Positions 19,106-29,162 of a DNA stretch of 64,000 bases are shown piece by piece (the first letter of the stretch is position 1; every line of letters begins with the position of its first letter). The stretch is from contig NZ_LT635783.1 of the NCBI RefSeq assembly GCF_900128455.1, positions 410,322 through 474,321 on the forward strand, in the 5' to 3' direction. Below the pieces are notes generated by a model. That model saw nothing but the letters and a program-made list of their open reading frames with translations. It searched no databases and was not told the origin of the DNA. Position numbers and translations under genes: made by a program. The DNA comes from Bacteroides mediterraneensis. Its GTDB lineage: Bacteria; Bacteroidota; Bacteroidia; Bacteroidales; Bacteroidaceae.

Positions 19106-19987
19106 ATGTGGAAAGATTCTTTTCTGAAGTATCTTCTTTTCGAAAGGAACTATTCGGAGAAAACGATTATAAGTTACGGAACGGATCTGGACGAATTTGA
19201 GGTATATTTCAAAGGAGTGGATGAGGAACTTGATTTCACGAAAGTGGATGCCGATTTAATCCGTGGGTGGGTACTCTCATTGATGGAGGAAGGTTGTGCA
19301 GAAACAACGGTGAATAGGAAACTGAGTTCGCTCCGGTCATTTTATCGCTATTTGTTGCGCCAAAAGGTGGTAGCGGTGGACCCGGCCGCAAAAGTGGTAG
19401 GTCCGAAGAAAAAGAAGCCATTGCCGGTTTTCTTGAGGGATGAAGATATGGATTCGTTGCTTGAAGAAAATGGATTTGCGCAGACCTTTGAAGGGATTCG
19501 TGACAGGACGATGCTGGATGTTTTTTATTCAACTGGTATTCGTCGGGCGGAATTGATTGCTTTAAAGGATGCAGATGTAGATTTTTCTTCCTTGGTGATA
19601 AAGGTGACGGGGAAAAGAAATAAACAACGGCTGATTCCTTTTGGGGTTAGGCTGAAAGAGGTGCTGGAGTCTTATCTGGCAGAAAGAAATCGTTTTTATG
19701 CAGGTGCGTGTGAGACATTTTTTATCCGAAAACAAGGAGAACCATTGTCTCCATCGTCTGTAAACTATATTGTGAAGCGATACCTATCGAGGGTGGTGAC
19801 ACTGAAGAAGAAAAGCCCACATGTGCTGCGGCATACCTTCGCAACCACGATGCTGAATCATCATGCGGAGCTGGAAGCTGTGAAGGAGCTGTTGGGGCAT
19901 GAAAGCTTGACTACAACAGAGGTGTACACACATACCACTTTTGAGGAGTTAAAACAAGTTTATGAACAAGCTCATCCTAGAGCGTAA
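19106..19987 (+). CDS. xerC: Tyrosine recombinase, XerC/XerD type
   Basis: 293 residues with an N-terminal SAM-like DNA-binding domain (about 1-85, NYSEKTIISYGTDLDEF) and a C-terminal catalytic domain. The catalytic set is visible: Arg in STGIRRAEL, Lys in the KVTGKRNKQRLIP beta-hairpin, HVLRHTFAT (His-X-X-Arg), LLGHESL and the nucleophile Tyr in TTEVYTH. Length and context (between rpsU and hpf, not near an element end) point to a housekeeping chromosome-dimer recombinase rather than an integrase. XerC versus XerD cannot be settled here. Confidence 0.9.
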   Translation: MWKDSFLKYLLFERNYSEKTIISYGTDLDEFEVYFKGVDEELDFTKVDADLIRGWVLSLMEEGCAETTVNRKLSSLRSFYRYLLRQKVVAVDPAAKVVGPKKKKPLPVFLRDEDMDSLLEENGFAQTFEGIRDRTMLDVFYSTGIRRAELIALKDADVDFSSLVIKVTGKRNKQRLIPFGVRLKEVLESYLAERNRFYAGACETFFIRKQGEPLSPSSVNYIVKRYLSRVVTLKKKSPHVLRHTFATTMLNHHAELEAVKELLGHESLTTTEVYTHTTFEELKQVYEQAHPRA

Positions 19988-20003
19988 AGAAAAGGAGGTT
20001 TTT

Positions 20004-20303
20004 ATGGAAGTAAGAATTCAATCCATTCATTTCGATGCATCTGAAAAATTAGAGGCTTTTATTCAGAAGAAGGCCGAGAAGCTCGAGAAGTTTTGTGACA
20101 ATATAAAGAAAGTAGAGGTGTCTTTGAAAGTAGTGAAACCTGAAACAGCGATGAATAAGGAGGCTGGTGTGCGTATTTTGGCACTTAATTCAGAGTTTTA
20201 CGCAGAAAAAGTAAGTGATACATTCGAAGAATCGATAGATGTGTGCATGGATGCACTGTCTAAGCAACTGATGAAAGCCAAAGAAAAACTTCAAGGAAAA
20301 TAA
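20004..20303 (+). CDS. hpf: Ribosome hibernation-promoting factor (HPF/RaiA family)
   Basis: 99 residues from the ATG at 20004, chosen because a clear AAGGAGG lies about 8 bases upstream; an earlier in-frame start at 19962 overlaps xerC and has no support. The protein shows the short-HPF fold: MEVRIQSIHFDASEKLEAFIQKKAEKLEKF, a two-helix, four-strand RNA-binding domain. It binds the 30S decoding centre in stationary phase and blocks translation. The long C-terminal dimerisation domain is absent. Confidence 0.92.
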   Translation: MEVRIQSIHFDASEKLEAFIQKKAEKLEKFCDNIKKVEVSLKVVKPETAMNKEAGVRILALNSEFYAEKVSDTFEESIDVCMDALSKQLMKAKEKLQGK

Positions 20304-20321
20304 AAAAAGTTGCGTAAAAGT

Positions 20322-20351
20322 TTTGTGATTAAAAAATAATATCTAACTTTG
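20322..20351 (+). promoter_or_regulatory. Promoter of the tRNA-tuf-secE-nusG-rpl-rpo transcript
   Basis: TTTG (20322-20325), 18-base spacer, TAACTTTG (20344-20351), about 50 bases ahead of tRNA-Thr. It is the only consensus-like promoter I see ahead of the tRNA and tuf genes. Confidence 0.75.
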
Positions 20352-20401
20352 CAGCCGCTAAGTCGTGGAAAATAAAGCGGCTGCAAAGTTTTTTAAATCT
20401 C

Positions 20402-20475
20402 GCCTCTTTAGCTCAGTTGGCCAGAGCACGTGATTTGTAATCTCGGGGTCGTTGGTTCGAATCCGACAAGAGGCT
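20402..20475 (+). tRNA. tRNA-Thr (TGT)
   Basis: 74 bases; acceptor stem GCCTCTT/AAGAGGC, loop TTTGTAA with anticodon TGT, T-loop GGTTCGAATCC. The anticodon stem has one T-T mismatch. Confidence 0.95.
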
Positions 20476-20516
20476 CGAAGAAAAAGAGGTGGTGTTAACC
20501 ATCTAATTTGAGAGTG

Positions 20517-20599
20517 GGGCAAATACCAGAGTGGCCAAATGGGGCAGACTGTAAATCTGCTGGCTTACGCCTTCGGTGGTTCGAATCCATCTTTGCCCA
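20517..20599 (+). tRNA. tRNA-Tyr (GTA)
   Basis: 83 bases with a long variable arm (class II); acceptor GGGCAAA/TTTGCCC, anticodon loop CTGTAAA giving GTA. Confidence 0.95.
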
Positions 20600-20607
20600 C
20601 TTGATTT

Positions 20608-20680
20608 GCGGAAGTAGCTCAGTTGATAGAGCATTAGCCTTCCAAGCTGAGGGTCGCGGGTTTGAGTCCCGTCTTCCGCT
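20608..20680 (+). tRNA. tRNA-Gly (TCC)
   Basis: 73 bases; acceptor GCGGAAG/CTTCCGC, anticodon TCC, T-arm GCGGGTTTGAGTCCCGT. Confidence 0.95.
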
Positions 20681-20697
20681 CTCTTTTTTCTTCTTTT

Positions 20698-20769
<72 letters not shown>

Positions 20770-20816
20770 CGTGAAATTGTAAAGCTGATTATTAATCAAA
20801 ATAAATAAGTAAAGCT

Positions 20817-22010
20817 ATGGCTAAAGAGAAATTTGAACGCACCAAACCGCATGTGAACATTGGTACGATTGGTCACGTTGACCACGGTAAAACAACTTTG
20901 ACTGCTGCTATCACTAAAGTATTGGCAGAAAGAGGTTTCACTAAAGCTGACGAAATCAAGTCTTTCGATCAGATTGATAACGCTCCGGAAGAAAAGGAAC
21001 GTGGTATTACCATCAATACTTCTCACGTAGAGTATGAAACAGCAAATCGTCACTATGCTCACGTTGACTGTCCGGGACACGCCGACTATGTAAAGAACAT
21101 GGTTACTGGTGCTGCTCAGATGGATGGTGCGATCATCGTAGTTGCTGCAACTGATGGTCCGATGCCTCAGACTCGTGAACACATCCTGTTGGCTCGTCAG
21201 GTAAACGTACCGCGCTTGGTTGTATTCTTGAACAAGTGTGATATGGTTGACGATGAAGAAATGTTGGAACTGGTTGAAATGGAAATGCGCGAATTGCTGT
21301 CATTCTATGACTTCGACGGTGACAATACTCCTATCATCCGCGGTTCTGCACTGGGTGCTTTGAACGGTGTGAAAGAATGGGAAGATAAGATTATCGAACT
21401 GATGGATGCAGTTGATAACTGGATTCCTCTGCCTCCACGTGATGTTGATAAACCTTTCTTGATGCCGGTTGAAGACGTATTCTCAATCACAGGTCGTGGT
21501 ACTGTAGCAACAGGACGTATCGAAGCTGGTCGCGTAAAAGTTGGTGACGAAGTTGAAATCTTGGGTCTTGGTGAAGATAAGAAATCAGTTGTAACTGGTG
21601 TTGAAATGTTCCGTAAGATTTTGGACGAAGGTGAAGCTGGTGATAACGTAGGTTTGCTGCTTCGTGGTATCGACAAGAATGAAATCAAACGTGGTATGAT
21701 TCTGTGTCACCCGGGTCAGGTTAAAGCTCACTCTAAATTCAAAGCTGAGGTTTATATCCTGAAGAAAGAAGAAGGTGGTCGTCACACTCCGTTCCACAAC
21801 AAATATCGTCCTCAGTTCTATCTGCGTACTATGGACTGTACAGGTGAAATCACTTTGCCGGAAGGTACAGATATGGTAATGCCGGGTGATAACGTAACTA
21901 TCACTGTGGAATTGATTTACCCGGTTGCATTGAACGTAGGTCTGCGCTTCGCTATCCGTGAAGGTGGTCGTACAGTAGGTGCTGGTCAGATTACTGAACT
22001 TCTCGACTAA
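20817..22010 (+). CDS. tuf: Elongation factor Tu
   Basis: 397 residues. G1 is GHVDHGKTT at residues 19-27, then DCPGHADY (G3), NKCDMVDD (G4) and SALG (G5); domains II and III follow with the usual [13 protein letters not shown] end. It delivers aminoacyl-tRNA to the ribosome. Codon choice is strongly biased, as in highly expressed genes. Preceded by four tRNA genes and followed by tRNA-Trp, secE and nusG. Confidence 0.98.
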   Translation: MAKEKFERTKPHVNIGTIGHVDHGKTTLTAAITKVLAERGFTKADEIKSFDQIDNAPEEKERGITINTSHVEYETANRHYAHVDCPGHADYVKNMVTGAAQMDGAIIVVAATDGPMPQTREHILLARQVNVPRLVVFLNKCDMVDDEEMLELVEMEMRELLSFYDFDGDNTPIIRGSALGALNGVKEWEDKIIELMDAVDNWIPLPPRDVDKPFLMPVEDVFSITGRGTVATGRIEAGRVKVGDEVEILGLGEDKKSVVTGVEMFRKILDEGEAGDNVGLLLRGIDKNEIKRGMILCHPGQVKAHSKFKAEVYILKKEEGGRHTPFHNKYRPQFYLRTMDCTGEITLPEGTDMVMPGDNVTITVELIYPVALNVGLRFAIREGGRTVGAGQITELLD

Positions 22011-22032
22011 TACATCTCTGAATAAATAGTTA

Positions 22033-22064
22033 ATAGTTCCCGGAGTCATTCGGGAACTATTTTT
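22033..22064 (+). terminator. Terminator after tuf
   Basis: Perfect 10-base-pair stem ATAGTTCCCG (22033-22042) with CGGGAACTAT (22051-22060), followed by TTTT that runs directly into the tRNA-Trp gene. Probably partial, since the genes downstream have no clear promoter of their own. Confidence 0.75.
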
Positions 22065-22140
22065 ACGGGAATAGCTCAGTTGGTAGAGCATCGGTCTCCA
22101 AAACCGAGTGTCGGGAGTTCGAGTCTCTCTTCCCGTGCCA
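22065..22140 (+). tRNA. tRNA-Trp (CCA)
   Basis: Acceptor ACGGGAA/TTCCCGT, anticodon stem TCGGT/ACCGA with loop CTCCAAA, anticodon CCA. Here the 3-prime CCA end is encoded (22138-22140), unlike the other tRNAs in the window. Confidence 0.95.
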
Positions 22141-22153
22141 AAATTAAAGGAAT

Positions 22154-22348
22154 ATGTTTAAGAAGATAACGAATTATTGTAAGGAATCTTACGACGAACT
22201 AGTCCATAAAGTATCATGGCCTACTCGTTCAGAACTTTCTAGCAGTGCAGTGGTTGTTTTAACTGCTTCCCTCCTCATTGCACTCGTCGTTTTTCTAATG
22301 GATTCTGCCTTCCAGTTCATCATGGAAGATGTTATCTATCCGCACTAA
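22154..22348 (+). CDS. secE: Preprotein translocase subunit SecE
   Basis: 64 residues, the short single-helix SecE. A cytoplasmic amphipathic helix with the SYDELVHKVSWPTRSEL motif precedes one transmembrane helix (about 32-55). It clamps SecY in the inner-membrane channel. Sits between tRNA-Trp and nusG, as usual. Confidence 0.95.
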   Translation: MFKKITNYCKESYDELVHKVSWPTRSELSSSAVVVLTASLLIALVVFLMDSAFQFIMEDVIYPH

Positions 22349-22363
22349 TAAACAGTAAAAAGA

Positions 22364-22906
22364 ATGTCTGAGATTGAAAAGAAATGGTACGTGTTGCGTG
22401 CCGTAAGTGGAAAAGAAAGCAAGGTAAAAGAATATCTTGATGCAGACATCAAGCATGGTAACCTTGGCGATTATGTATCTCAGGTGTTGATTCCTACCGA
22501 AAAAACATATCAGGTGCGCAATGGTAAGAAAATCGTAAAAGAGAGAACTTACCTTCCTGGTTATGTGCTGGTGGAAGCTGCTTTGGTCGGTGAGGTGGCT
22601 CATCATTTGAGAAATACCCCGAACGTAATCGGTTTCCTGGGAGGAATGGATCATCCAGTCCCTCTGAGACAGTCGGAAGTGAATCGTATTCTGGGTACGG
22701 TGGATGAACTTCAAGAAGGTGGTGAGGATTTGAATATCCCTTACACCGTTGGAGAAACAGTGAAAGTTAGCGTGGGACCGTTCAGCGGATTCAGTGGACT
22801 CATTGAAGAAGTGAATGCGGAAAAACGCAAACTGAAAGTAATGGTCAAAATATTCGGACGGAAAACTCCGTTGGAATTAGGCTTTACGGATGTGGAAAAG
22901 GAATAA
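22364..22906 (+). CDS. nusG: Transcription termination/antitermination protein NusG
   Basis: 180 residues. NGN domain (about 1-115, with KWYVLRAVSGKE and LPGYVLVEA) and a C-terminal KOW domain (about 125-178, with VSVGPFSGFSGLIEEVN). It binds RNA polymerase and links it to Rho or ribosomal protein S10. Starts 15 bases after secE. Confidence 0.96.
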   Translation: MSEIEKKWYVLRAVSGKESKVKEYLDADIKHGNLGDYVSQVLIPTEKTYQVRNGKKIVKERTYLPGYVLVEAALVGEVAHHLRNTPNVIGFLGGMDHPVPLRQSEVNRILGTVDELQEGGEDLNIPYTVGETVKVSVGPFSGFSGLIEEVNAEKRKLKVMVKIFGRKTPLELGFTDVEKE

Positions 22907-22968
22907 TGCATTTTGTTACGTGCAGTTGTTCCATTCGTTAAATACTTATATAAAAATTACAAAAGAAA

Positions 22969-23412
22969 ATGGCTAAAGAAGTTGCTGGACTAATCAAATT
23001 ACAGATTAAAGGAGGCGCTGCAAATCCATCACCTCCCGTTGGACCTGCTTTGGGTTCTAAGGGTATTAATATCATGGAATTTTGCAAGCAATTCAACGCC
23101 AGAACCCAGGACAAGGCAGGTAAGGTATTACCTGTAATCATTACCTACTACACAGACAAGTCTTTTGATTTCGTAATCAAAACTCCTCCTGTAGCTATTC
23201 AGTTGCTTGAGGCTGCCAAAATCAAGAGTGGATCTGCAGAACCGAACCGTAAGAAAGTGGCTGAACTGACTTGGGATCAGATTCGTGCAATCGCTCAGGA
23301 TAAGATGGTTGACTTGAACTGCTTTACTATCGAATCTGCTATGTCAATGGTAGCAGGAACAGCTAGAAGTATGGGTATCGCTGTAAAAGGTGACTTCCCG
23401 GGTAATAACTAA
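22969..23412 (+). CDS. rplK: 50S ribosomal protein L11
   Basis: 147 residues with [23 protein letters not shown] and the C-terminal rRNA-binding motif ending in [11 protein letters not shown]. Part of the GTPase-associated centre of the 50S subunit. Followed by rplA after 16 bases. Confidence 0.97.
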   Translation: MAKEVAGLIKLQIKGGAANPSPPVGPALGSKGINIMEFCKQFNARTQDKAGKVLPVIITYYTDKSFDFVIKTPPVAIQLLEAAKIKSGSAEPNRKKVAELTWDQIRAIAQDKMVDLNCFTIESAMSMVAGTARSMGIAVKGDFPGNN

Positions 23413-23428
23413 TTAACTTCAATTGATA

Positions 23429-24127
23429 ATGGGTAAACTGACAAAAAATCAAAAGTTGGCTGCAGAAAAGATTGAAGCAGGGAAAGCATACTCACTGAAG
23501 GAAGCTTCTGAACTGGTAAAGGAAATCACTTTCACTAAGTTTGACGCTTCATTAGATATTGACGTACGTTTAGGTGTAGACCCTCGTAAGGCTAACCAGA
23601 TGGTAAGAGGTGTGGTATCTCTTCCTCATGGTACAGGTAAACAGGTACGTGTGCTTGTTCTGTGTACACCGGATGCTGAAGCTGCTGCAAAAGAAGCTGG
23701 CGCTGACTATGTTGGTCTTGATGAATATATTGAAAAGATCAAAGGTGGATGGACCGATATTGATGTAATCATCACTATGCCGTCTATCATGGGTAAGATT
23801 GGTGCGCTGGGTCGTGTGCTCGGTCCTCGTGGATTGATGCCGAACCCGAAAAGCGGTACTGTAACTATGGATGTAGCTAAAGCTGTTAAGGAAGTTAAGC
23901 AAGGTAAGATTGACTTTAAGGTTGACAAGAGCGGTATCGTTCATACTTCAATCGGTAAGGTGTCTTTTACTGCTGACCAGATCCGTGAAAATGCGAAAGA
24001 ATTTATCGCTACTATCATCAAACTGAAACCGACCACAGCTAAAGGTACTTATATTAAGAGTATTTATCTTTCAAGTACTATGAGTAAGGGTATCAAGATT
24101 GACCCGAAATCAGTAGACGAAATCTAA
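23429..24127 (+). CDS. rplA: 50S ribosomal protein L1
   Basis: 232 residues from ATG 23429, which gives the family N-terminus [16 protein letters not shown]; an in-frame TTG six bases earlier is less likely. [25 protein letters not shown] is the L1 signature. Forms the mobile L1 stalk and in many bacteria represses its own rplKA message. Confidence 0.97.
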   Translation: MGKLTKNQKLAAEKIEAGKAYSLKEASELVKEITFTKFDASLDIDVRLGVDPRKANQMVRGVVSLPHGTGKQVRVLVLCTPDAEAAAKEAGADYVGLDEYIEKIKGGWTDIDVIITMPSIMGKIGALGRVLGPRGLMPNPKSGTVTMDVAKAVKEVKQGKIDFKVDKSGIVHTSIGKVSFTADQIRENAKEFIATIIKLKPTTAKGTYIKSIYLSSTMSKGIKIDPKSVDEI

Positions 24128-24143
24128 TAATTAAGGAGGAATC

Positions 24144-24659
24144 ATGAGAAAGGAAGATAAAGGCGTAATTATTGGTCAGTTGGCTGATACCGTAAAGCAA
24201 TACGGACATTTTTACTTGGTAGACACAACTGCAATGGATGCAGCTGCTACTAGCGACCTTCGTAAGAAATGTTTCAAGGCTGGTATCAAACTGATGGTTG
24301 TGAAGAATTCTTTGCTTCACAAAGCTTTGATGAGCTTGGATGTAGACTACTCACCCTTGTTTGATTCTTTGAAGGGTACTACTTCAGTAATGTTTTGCGA
24401 AACAGCTAATGTACCGGCAAAACTGTTGAAGGAATATAAGGACAGTGTTCCGACCCTGAAAGCTGCTTATGCAGAAGAAGGATTCTATGTGGGTGCAGAC
24501 CAGTTGGAAGCTCTCGCAACAATCAAGAGCAAGAACGAAGTTATTGCAGACATTGTGGCTTTGCTGCAGTCTCCTGCAAAGAACGTTATTTCGGCTCTTC
24601 AATCAGGTGGCAACACCATTCACGGTGTTCTTCAGACTTTGGCAGAACGTGCAGAATAA
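24144..24659 (+). CDS. rplJ: 50S ribosomal protein L10
   Basis: 171 residues. The N-terminal rRNA-binding half contains the LRKKCFKAGIKLMVVKNSLL stretch and the C-terminal helix binds L7/L12 dimers. A good GGAGGA ribosome binding site precedes it. Followed by rplL after 78 bases. Confidence 0.96.
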   Translation: MRKEDKGVIIGQLADTVKQYGHFYLVDTTAMDAAATSDLRKKCFKAGIKLMVVKNSLLHKALMSLDVDYSPLFDSLKGTTSVMFCETANVPAKLLKEYKDSVPTLKAAYAEEGFYVGADQLEALATIKSKNEVIADIVALLQSPAKNVISALQSGGNTIHGVLQTLAERAE

Positions 24660-24737
24660 TGGCACGCTGTGCATAAGTCAAGAAACCAAAACAACTTTAA
24701 TATTTAAATAGTACAAACAATTAAATTTCATACAAAA

Positions 24738-25115
24738 ATGGCAGATTTGAAAGCTTTTGCAGAACAATTAGTTAACTTGACAGTAAAAGAAGTTAATGAA
24801 CTTGCAACTATCCTTAAAGAAGAATATGGTATTGAACCTGCTGCTGCAGCTGTAGCTGTTGCTGCTGGTCCTGCTGCTGCTGGTGCAGCTGCTGCTGAAG
24901 AAAAAACTTCATTCGATGTAGTTTTGAAGAGCGCAGGTGCTGCTAAACTGCAGGTTGTTAAGGCAGTGAAAGAAGCTTGTGGTCTTGGCTTGAAAGAAGC
25001 AAAAGACTTGGTTGACGGTGCTCCTAGCACAGTAAAAGAAGGTTTGGCTAAAGACGAAGCTGAATCTTTGAAGAAAACTTTGGAAGAAGCTGGAGCTGAA
25101 GTTGAACTTAAATAA
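24738..25115 (+). CDS. rplL: 50S ribosomal protein L7/L12
   Basis: 125 residues: an N-terminal dimerisation helix, an Ala-rich hinge (about 34-55) and the C-terminal domain with [20 protein letters not shown], which recruits translation factors. Strong codon bias. Followed by an attenuator-like hairpin before rpoB. Confidence 0.97.
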   Translation: MADLKAFAEQLVNLTVKEVNELATILKEEYGIEPAAAAVAVAAGPAAAGAAAAEEKTSFDVVLKSAGAAKLQVVKAVKEACGLGLKEAKDLVDGAPSTVKEGLAKDEAESLKKTLEEAGAEVELK

Positions 25116-25140
25116 GATTATCCTGTAAATCAGGTAGTTC

Positions 25141-25179
25141 GGTTAAGAGTCCTCTGTAAAGAGGATTCTTAACCTTTTT
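25141..25179 (+). terminator. Attenuator between rplL and rpoB
   Basis: A 15-base-pair stem with one G-T pair (25141-25155 with 25160-25174), loop GTAA-like, followed by TTTTT. Position between rplL and rpoB matches the partial terminator known in other bacteria that lowers rpoBC relative to ribosomal protein genes. No promoter consensus is visible before rpoB, so read-through must occur. Confidence 0.75.
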
Positions 25180-25210
25180 GCGTCTATATTAAGTTCACTA
25201 GGTTTCAATT

Positions 25211-25235
25211 GTCGGAACTGTGAGAGTTCCCCGAC
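25211..25235 (+). other. Second hairpin in the rpoB leader
   Basis: GTCGG-AACT pairs with AGTT-CC-CCGAC around a GTGAG loop, with two unpaired bases. It has no T run. It may be an RNA processing site or antiterminator partner, but nothing here proves that. Confidence 0.35.
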
Positions 25236-25274
25236 TGTAATTATCCTAGGTTTTACATTTTAAACTCCATACAG

Positions 25275-28200
25275 ATGTCTTCAGAAACTCAAAATCAACG
25301 AATTAATTTTGCTTCTATCAAGAATCCGATGCAGTATCCGGATTTTCTGGAAGTACAGTTGAAGTCATTTCAGGACTTCTTACAATTAGATACCCCACCC
25401 GAAAAGCGAAAGAACGACGGTTTGTATAAGGTATTTGCGGAAAATTTCCCGATTGCAGATACACGCAACAACTTCGTGCTCGAGTTCCTTGACTACTATA
25501 TCGATCCGCCTCACTATACCATCGACGACTGTCTGGAACGTGGATTGACTTATAGTGTTCCCTTGAAAGCTAAACTGAAGCTTTATTGTACCGACCCCGA
25601 TCACGAAGATTTTGATACAGTGATTCAGGATGTGTATCTGGGTCCTATCCCTTATATGACTCCGAAAGGCACTTTCGTCATTAACGGTGCAGAGCGTGTT
25701 GTAGTATCTCAGCTCCATCGTTCACCGGGTGTATTCTTTGGACAAAGCATCCATGCGAATGGAACAAAATTGTATTCTGCCCGAATTATCCCATTCAAAG
25801 GATCTTGGATTGAGTTTGCTACGGATATCAACAATGTGATGTATGCGTACATCGACCGTAAGAAGAAGCTTCCGGTAACTACGTTGTTGAGAGCTGTAGG
25901 ATTTGAAAATGACAAGGACATCCTTGAAATATTCAACTTGGCTGAGGATGTAAAGGTCAATAAGACGAACCTGAAGAAAATCATCGGACGTAAATTGGCT
26001 GCCCGTGTATTGAAGACATGGACGGAAGATTTTGTGGATGAAGATACTGGTGAAGTAGTTTCTATTGAACGTAACGAGGTGGTTATCGACCGTGAGACGG
26101 TCATTGAACCTGAACACATCGACTTGATCATTGAATCGGGTGTACAGAATATCCTCGTTCACAATGAAGAGGCAAATGCTTCCGACTATTCAATTATTTT
26201 CAACACTCTGCAGAAAGACCCGAGTAACTCGGAAAAAGAAGCGGTGCTGTATATCTACCGTCAGTTGCGTAATGCAGACCCTGCAGATGATGCAAGTGCA
26301 CGTGAGGTAATCAACAACCTGTTCTTTTCTGAAAAACGTTATGACTTGGGTGATGTGGGTCGTTACCGGATCAACAAGAAGTTGAATCTGGATACTCCGA
26401 TGGATGTCAGAGTGTTGACAAAACAAGATATTATTGAGATTATCAAATATCTCATCGAGTTGATTAACTCAAAGGCAGACGTGGATGATATTGACCACTT
26501 GAGCAACCGTCGTGTTCGTACGGTGGGTGAGCAGTTATCAAATCAGTTCGCTATCGGTCTGGCTCGTATGTCTCGTACGATTCGTGAACGTATGAATGTA
26601 CGCGATAACGAAGTATTCACTCCGATTGACTTGATCAATGCGAAGACAATTTCGTCTGTCATCAATTCATTCTTCGGTACCAACGCCTTGTCACAGTTCA
26701 TGGACCAGACCAACCCGCTGGCTGAAATTACGCACAAACGCCGTTTGTCTGCCTTGGGTCCTGGTGGTTTGTCACGTGACCGTGCCGGTTTCGAGGTGCG
26801 AGACGTACACTACACTCACTATGGTCGTCTGTGTCCGATTGAAACTCCTGAAGGTCCGAACATCGGTTTGATTTCTTCTTTGTGTGTCTATGCAAAAATC
26901 AATGAACTGGGATTCATTGTGACTCCTTACCGTAAGGTGAAGGACGGAGTAGTAGATTTGTCAAATGAAGGCATTGAATATCTTTCTGCAGAGGAAGAGG
27001 AAGACAAAATCATTGCGCAGGGTAATGCACCGTTGAACGATGACGGTACATTCATCCGCGATAAAGTAAAGGCTCGCCGCGATGCCGATTATCCGGTGGT
27101 TACACCTGACCAGGTAGAACTTATGGACGTGGCTCCTCAGCAGATTGCTTCTATCGCCGCTTCTTTGATTCCGTTCTTGGAACACGATGACGCGAACCGT
27201 GCATTGATGGGTTCTAACATGATGCGTCAGGCAGTTCCTTTGTTGAAGACAGAAGCTCCGATTGTTGGTACAGGTATCGAAAAACAGTTGTGTGAAGATT
27301 CACGTACGCAGATTGCCGCTGAAGGTGACGGTGTGGTAGATTTCGTAGATGCAACGACAATCCGTATTCTGTATGACCGTACGGAAGATGAAGAATTTGT
27401 AAGCTTTGAACCGGCGTTGAAGGAATATCGTATTCCGAAATTCCGTAAGACTAACCAGAGCATGACCATCGACTTGCGCCCAATCTGTAACAAGGGACAG
27501 CGCGTGAAGAAGGGAGATATCCTGACCGAAGGTTATTCTACTGCGAACGGTGAACTGGCTTTGGGTAAGAACTTGCTGGTTGCTTACATGCCGTGGAAGG
27601 GCTACAACTACGAGGATGCCATCGTATTGAACGAACGTGTGGTACGTGAGGATATCCTGACTTCTGTACACGTGGATGAATATATCCTGGAAGTACGTGA
27701 AACCAAACGTGGTATGGAAGAGCTGACTTCTGATATTCCGAATGTCAGCGAAGAAGCTACCAAAGATTTGGATGAAAACGGTATTGTACGTGTGGGTGCT
27801 CGTATCGAACCGGGTGACATCTTGATTGGTAAGATTACTCCGAAGGGTGAATCAGATCCTTCTCCGGAAGAGAAACTGTTGCGCGCCATCTTTGGTGACA
27901 AGGCTGGCGACGTGAAGGATGCTTCTCTGAAGGCTTCTCCGTCACTGCGTGGTGTGGTTATCGGCAAGAAACTGTATTCACGTGTAATCAAGACACGCAG
28001 TGAAAAGAATGCAGACAAGGCAATCCTGCCGAAACTGAATGAAGAATTTGAAGAAAAAGCTGCGGCTCTGAAGACTATCCTGATTGACAAGTTGTTGGTT
28101 TTGACTGCCGACAAGGTTTCTCAGGGTGTGAAAGATTATCTGGGAACAGAAGTCATTGCCAAAGGAGCCAAGTTTACTAAATATGATCTGGAGTCATTGG

Positions 28201-29087
28201 ATTACACTGTGATTCAGTTGAGCAAATGGACAGCAGATGCGCACAAGAACGACATGATCCGTGACCTTATCATGAATTATTTGAAGAAATACAAGGAGCT
28301 GGATGCCGAACTGAAGCGTAAGAAGTTCGCGTTGACTATCGGTGACGAACTGCCTTCAGGTATTATTCAGATGGCGAAGGTTTACATCGCCAAGAAACGT
28401 AAGATTGGTGTCGGTGATAAGATGGCCGGTCGTCACGGTAACAAGGGTATCGTTTCACGTGTAGTGCGTCAGGAAGACATGCCGTTCTTGGCTGACGGTA
28501 CTCCGGTAGATATCGTATTGAATCCGTTGGGTGTGCCTTCTCGTATGAACATCGGTCAGATTTTCGAAGCTGTATTGGGACGTGCCGGAAAAGAATTGGG
28601 CGTGAAGTTTGCTACTCCTATCTTCGATGGTGCTACCTTGGAAGATTTGGATAAATGGACAGACAAAGCCGGATTGCCACGTTATTGCAAGACTTATTTG
28701 TATGATGGTGGTACAGGTGAACAGTTCGACCAGCCGGCTACGGTAGGTGTGACTTACATGTTGAAACTGGGTCACATGGTTGAAGACAAGATGCACGCCC
28801 GTTCAATCGGTCCGTACTCTTTGATTACGCAGCAGCCGCTTGGTGGTAAAGCTCAGTTCGGTGGTCAGCGTTTCGGAGAAATGGAGGTTTGGGCCATCGA
28901 AGCCTTCGGTGCGGCTCATGTACTTCAGGAAATCCTGACAATCAAGTCGGATGACGTGGTTGGACGTTCTAAGGCATACGAAGCAATTGTGAAAGGTGAG
29001 CCGATGCCTACACCGGGCATTCCTGAATCTCTCAACGTATTGTTGCACGAACTTAGAGGTCTGTGCTTGAGCATTACGCTGGAATAA
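25275..29087 (+). CDS. rpoB: DNA-directed RNA polymerase subunit beta
   Basis: 1270 residues. Familiar stretches include the rifampicin-pocket region ([26 protein letters not shown]), the GHRHGNKG-type [16 protein letters not shown] segment and the C-terminal [24 protein letters not shown]. Forms the catalytic centre of RNA polymerase with beta-prime. Within the rifampicin pocket the common sensitive-type residues appear intact. Gap of 75 bases to rpoC. Confidence 0.98.
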   Translation: MSSETQNQRINFASIKNPMQYPDFLEVQLKSFQDFLQLDTPPEKRKNDGLYKVFAENFPIADTRNNFVLEFLDYYIDPPHYTIDDCLERGLTYSVPLKAKLKLYCTDPDHEDFDTVIQDVYLGPIPYMTPKGTFVINGAERVVVSQLHRSPGVFFGQSIHANGTKLYSARIIPFKGSWIEFATDINNVMYAYIDRKKKLPVTTLLRAVGFENDKDILEIFNLAEDVKVNKTNLKKIIGRKLAARVLKTWTEDFVDEDTGEVVSIERNEVVIDRETVIEPEHIDLIIESGVQNILVHNEEANASDYSIIFNTLQKDPSNSEKEAVLYIYRQLRNADPADDASAREVINNLFFSEKRYDLGDVGRYRINKKLNLDTPMDVRVLTKQDIIEIIKYLIELINSKADVDDIDHLSNRRVRTVGEQLSNQFAIGLARMSRTIRERMNVRDNEVFTPIDLINAKTISSVINSFFGTNALSQFMDQTNPLAEITHKRRLSALGPGGLSRDRAGFEVRDVHYTHYGRLCPIETPEGPNIGLISSLCVYAKINELGFIVTPYRKVKDGVVDLSNEGIEYLSAEEEEDKIIAQGNAPLNDDGTFIRDKVKARRDADYPVVTPDQVELMDVAPQQIASIAASLIPFLEHDDANRALMGSNMMRQAVPLLKTEAPIVGTGIEKQLCEDSRTQIAAEGDGVVDFVDATTIRILYDRTEDEEFVSFEPALKEYRIPKFRKTNQSMTIDLRPICNKGQRVKKGDILTEGYSTANGELALGKNLLVAYMPWKGYNYEDAIVLNERVVREDILTSVHVDEYILEVRETKRGMEELTSDIPNVSEEATKDLDENGIVRVGARIEPGDILIGKITPKGESDPSPEEKLLRAIFGDKAGDVKDASLKASPSLRGVVIGKKLYSRVIKTRSEKNADKAILPKLNEEFEEKAAALKTILIDKLLVLTADKVSQGVKDYLGTEVIAKGAKFTKYDLESLDYTVIQLSKWTADAHKNDMIRDLIMNYLKKYKELDAELKRKKFALTIGDELPSGIIQMAKVYIAKKRKIGVGDKMAGRHGNKGIVSRVVRQEDMPFLADGTPVDIVLNPLGVPSRMNIGQIFEAVLGRAGKELGVKFATPIFDGATLEDLDKWTDKAGLPRYCKTYLYDGGTGEQFDQPATVGVTYMLKLGHMVEDKMHARSIGPYSLITQQPLGGKAQFGGQRFGEMEVWAIEAFGAAHVLQEILTIKSDDVVGRSKAYEAIVKGEPMPTPGIPESLNVLLHELRGLCLSITLE

Positions 29088-29162
29088 CTTTTTCAACTGA
29101 AGAATGGGGTATCGACTCCCATTCTTCCTGATTAAATTCTTCATTATCATAAAATAGAAAGT

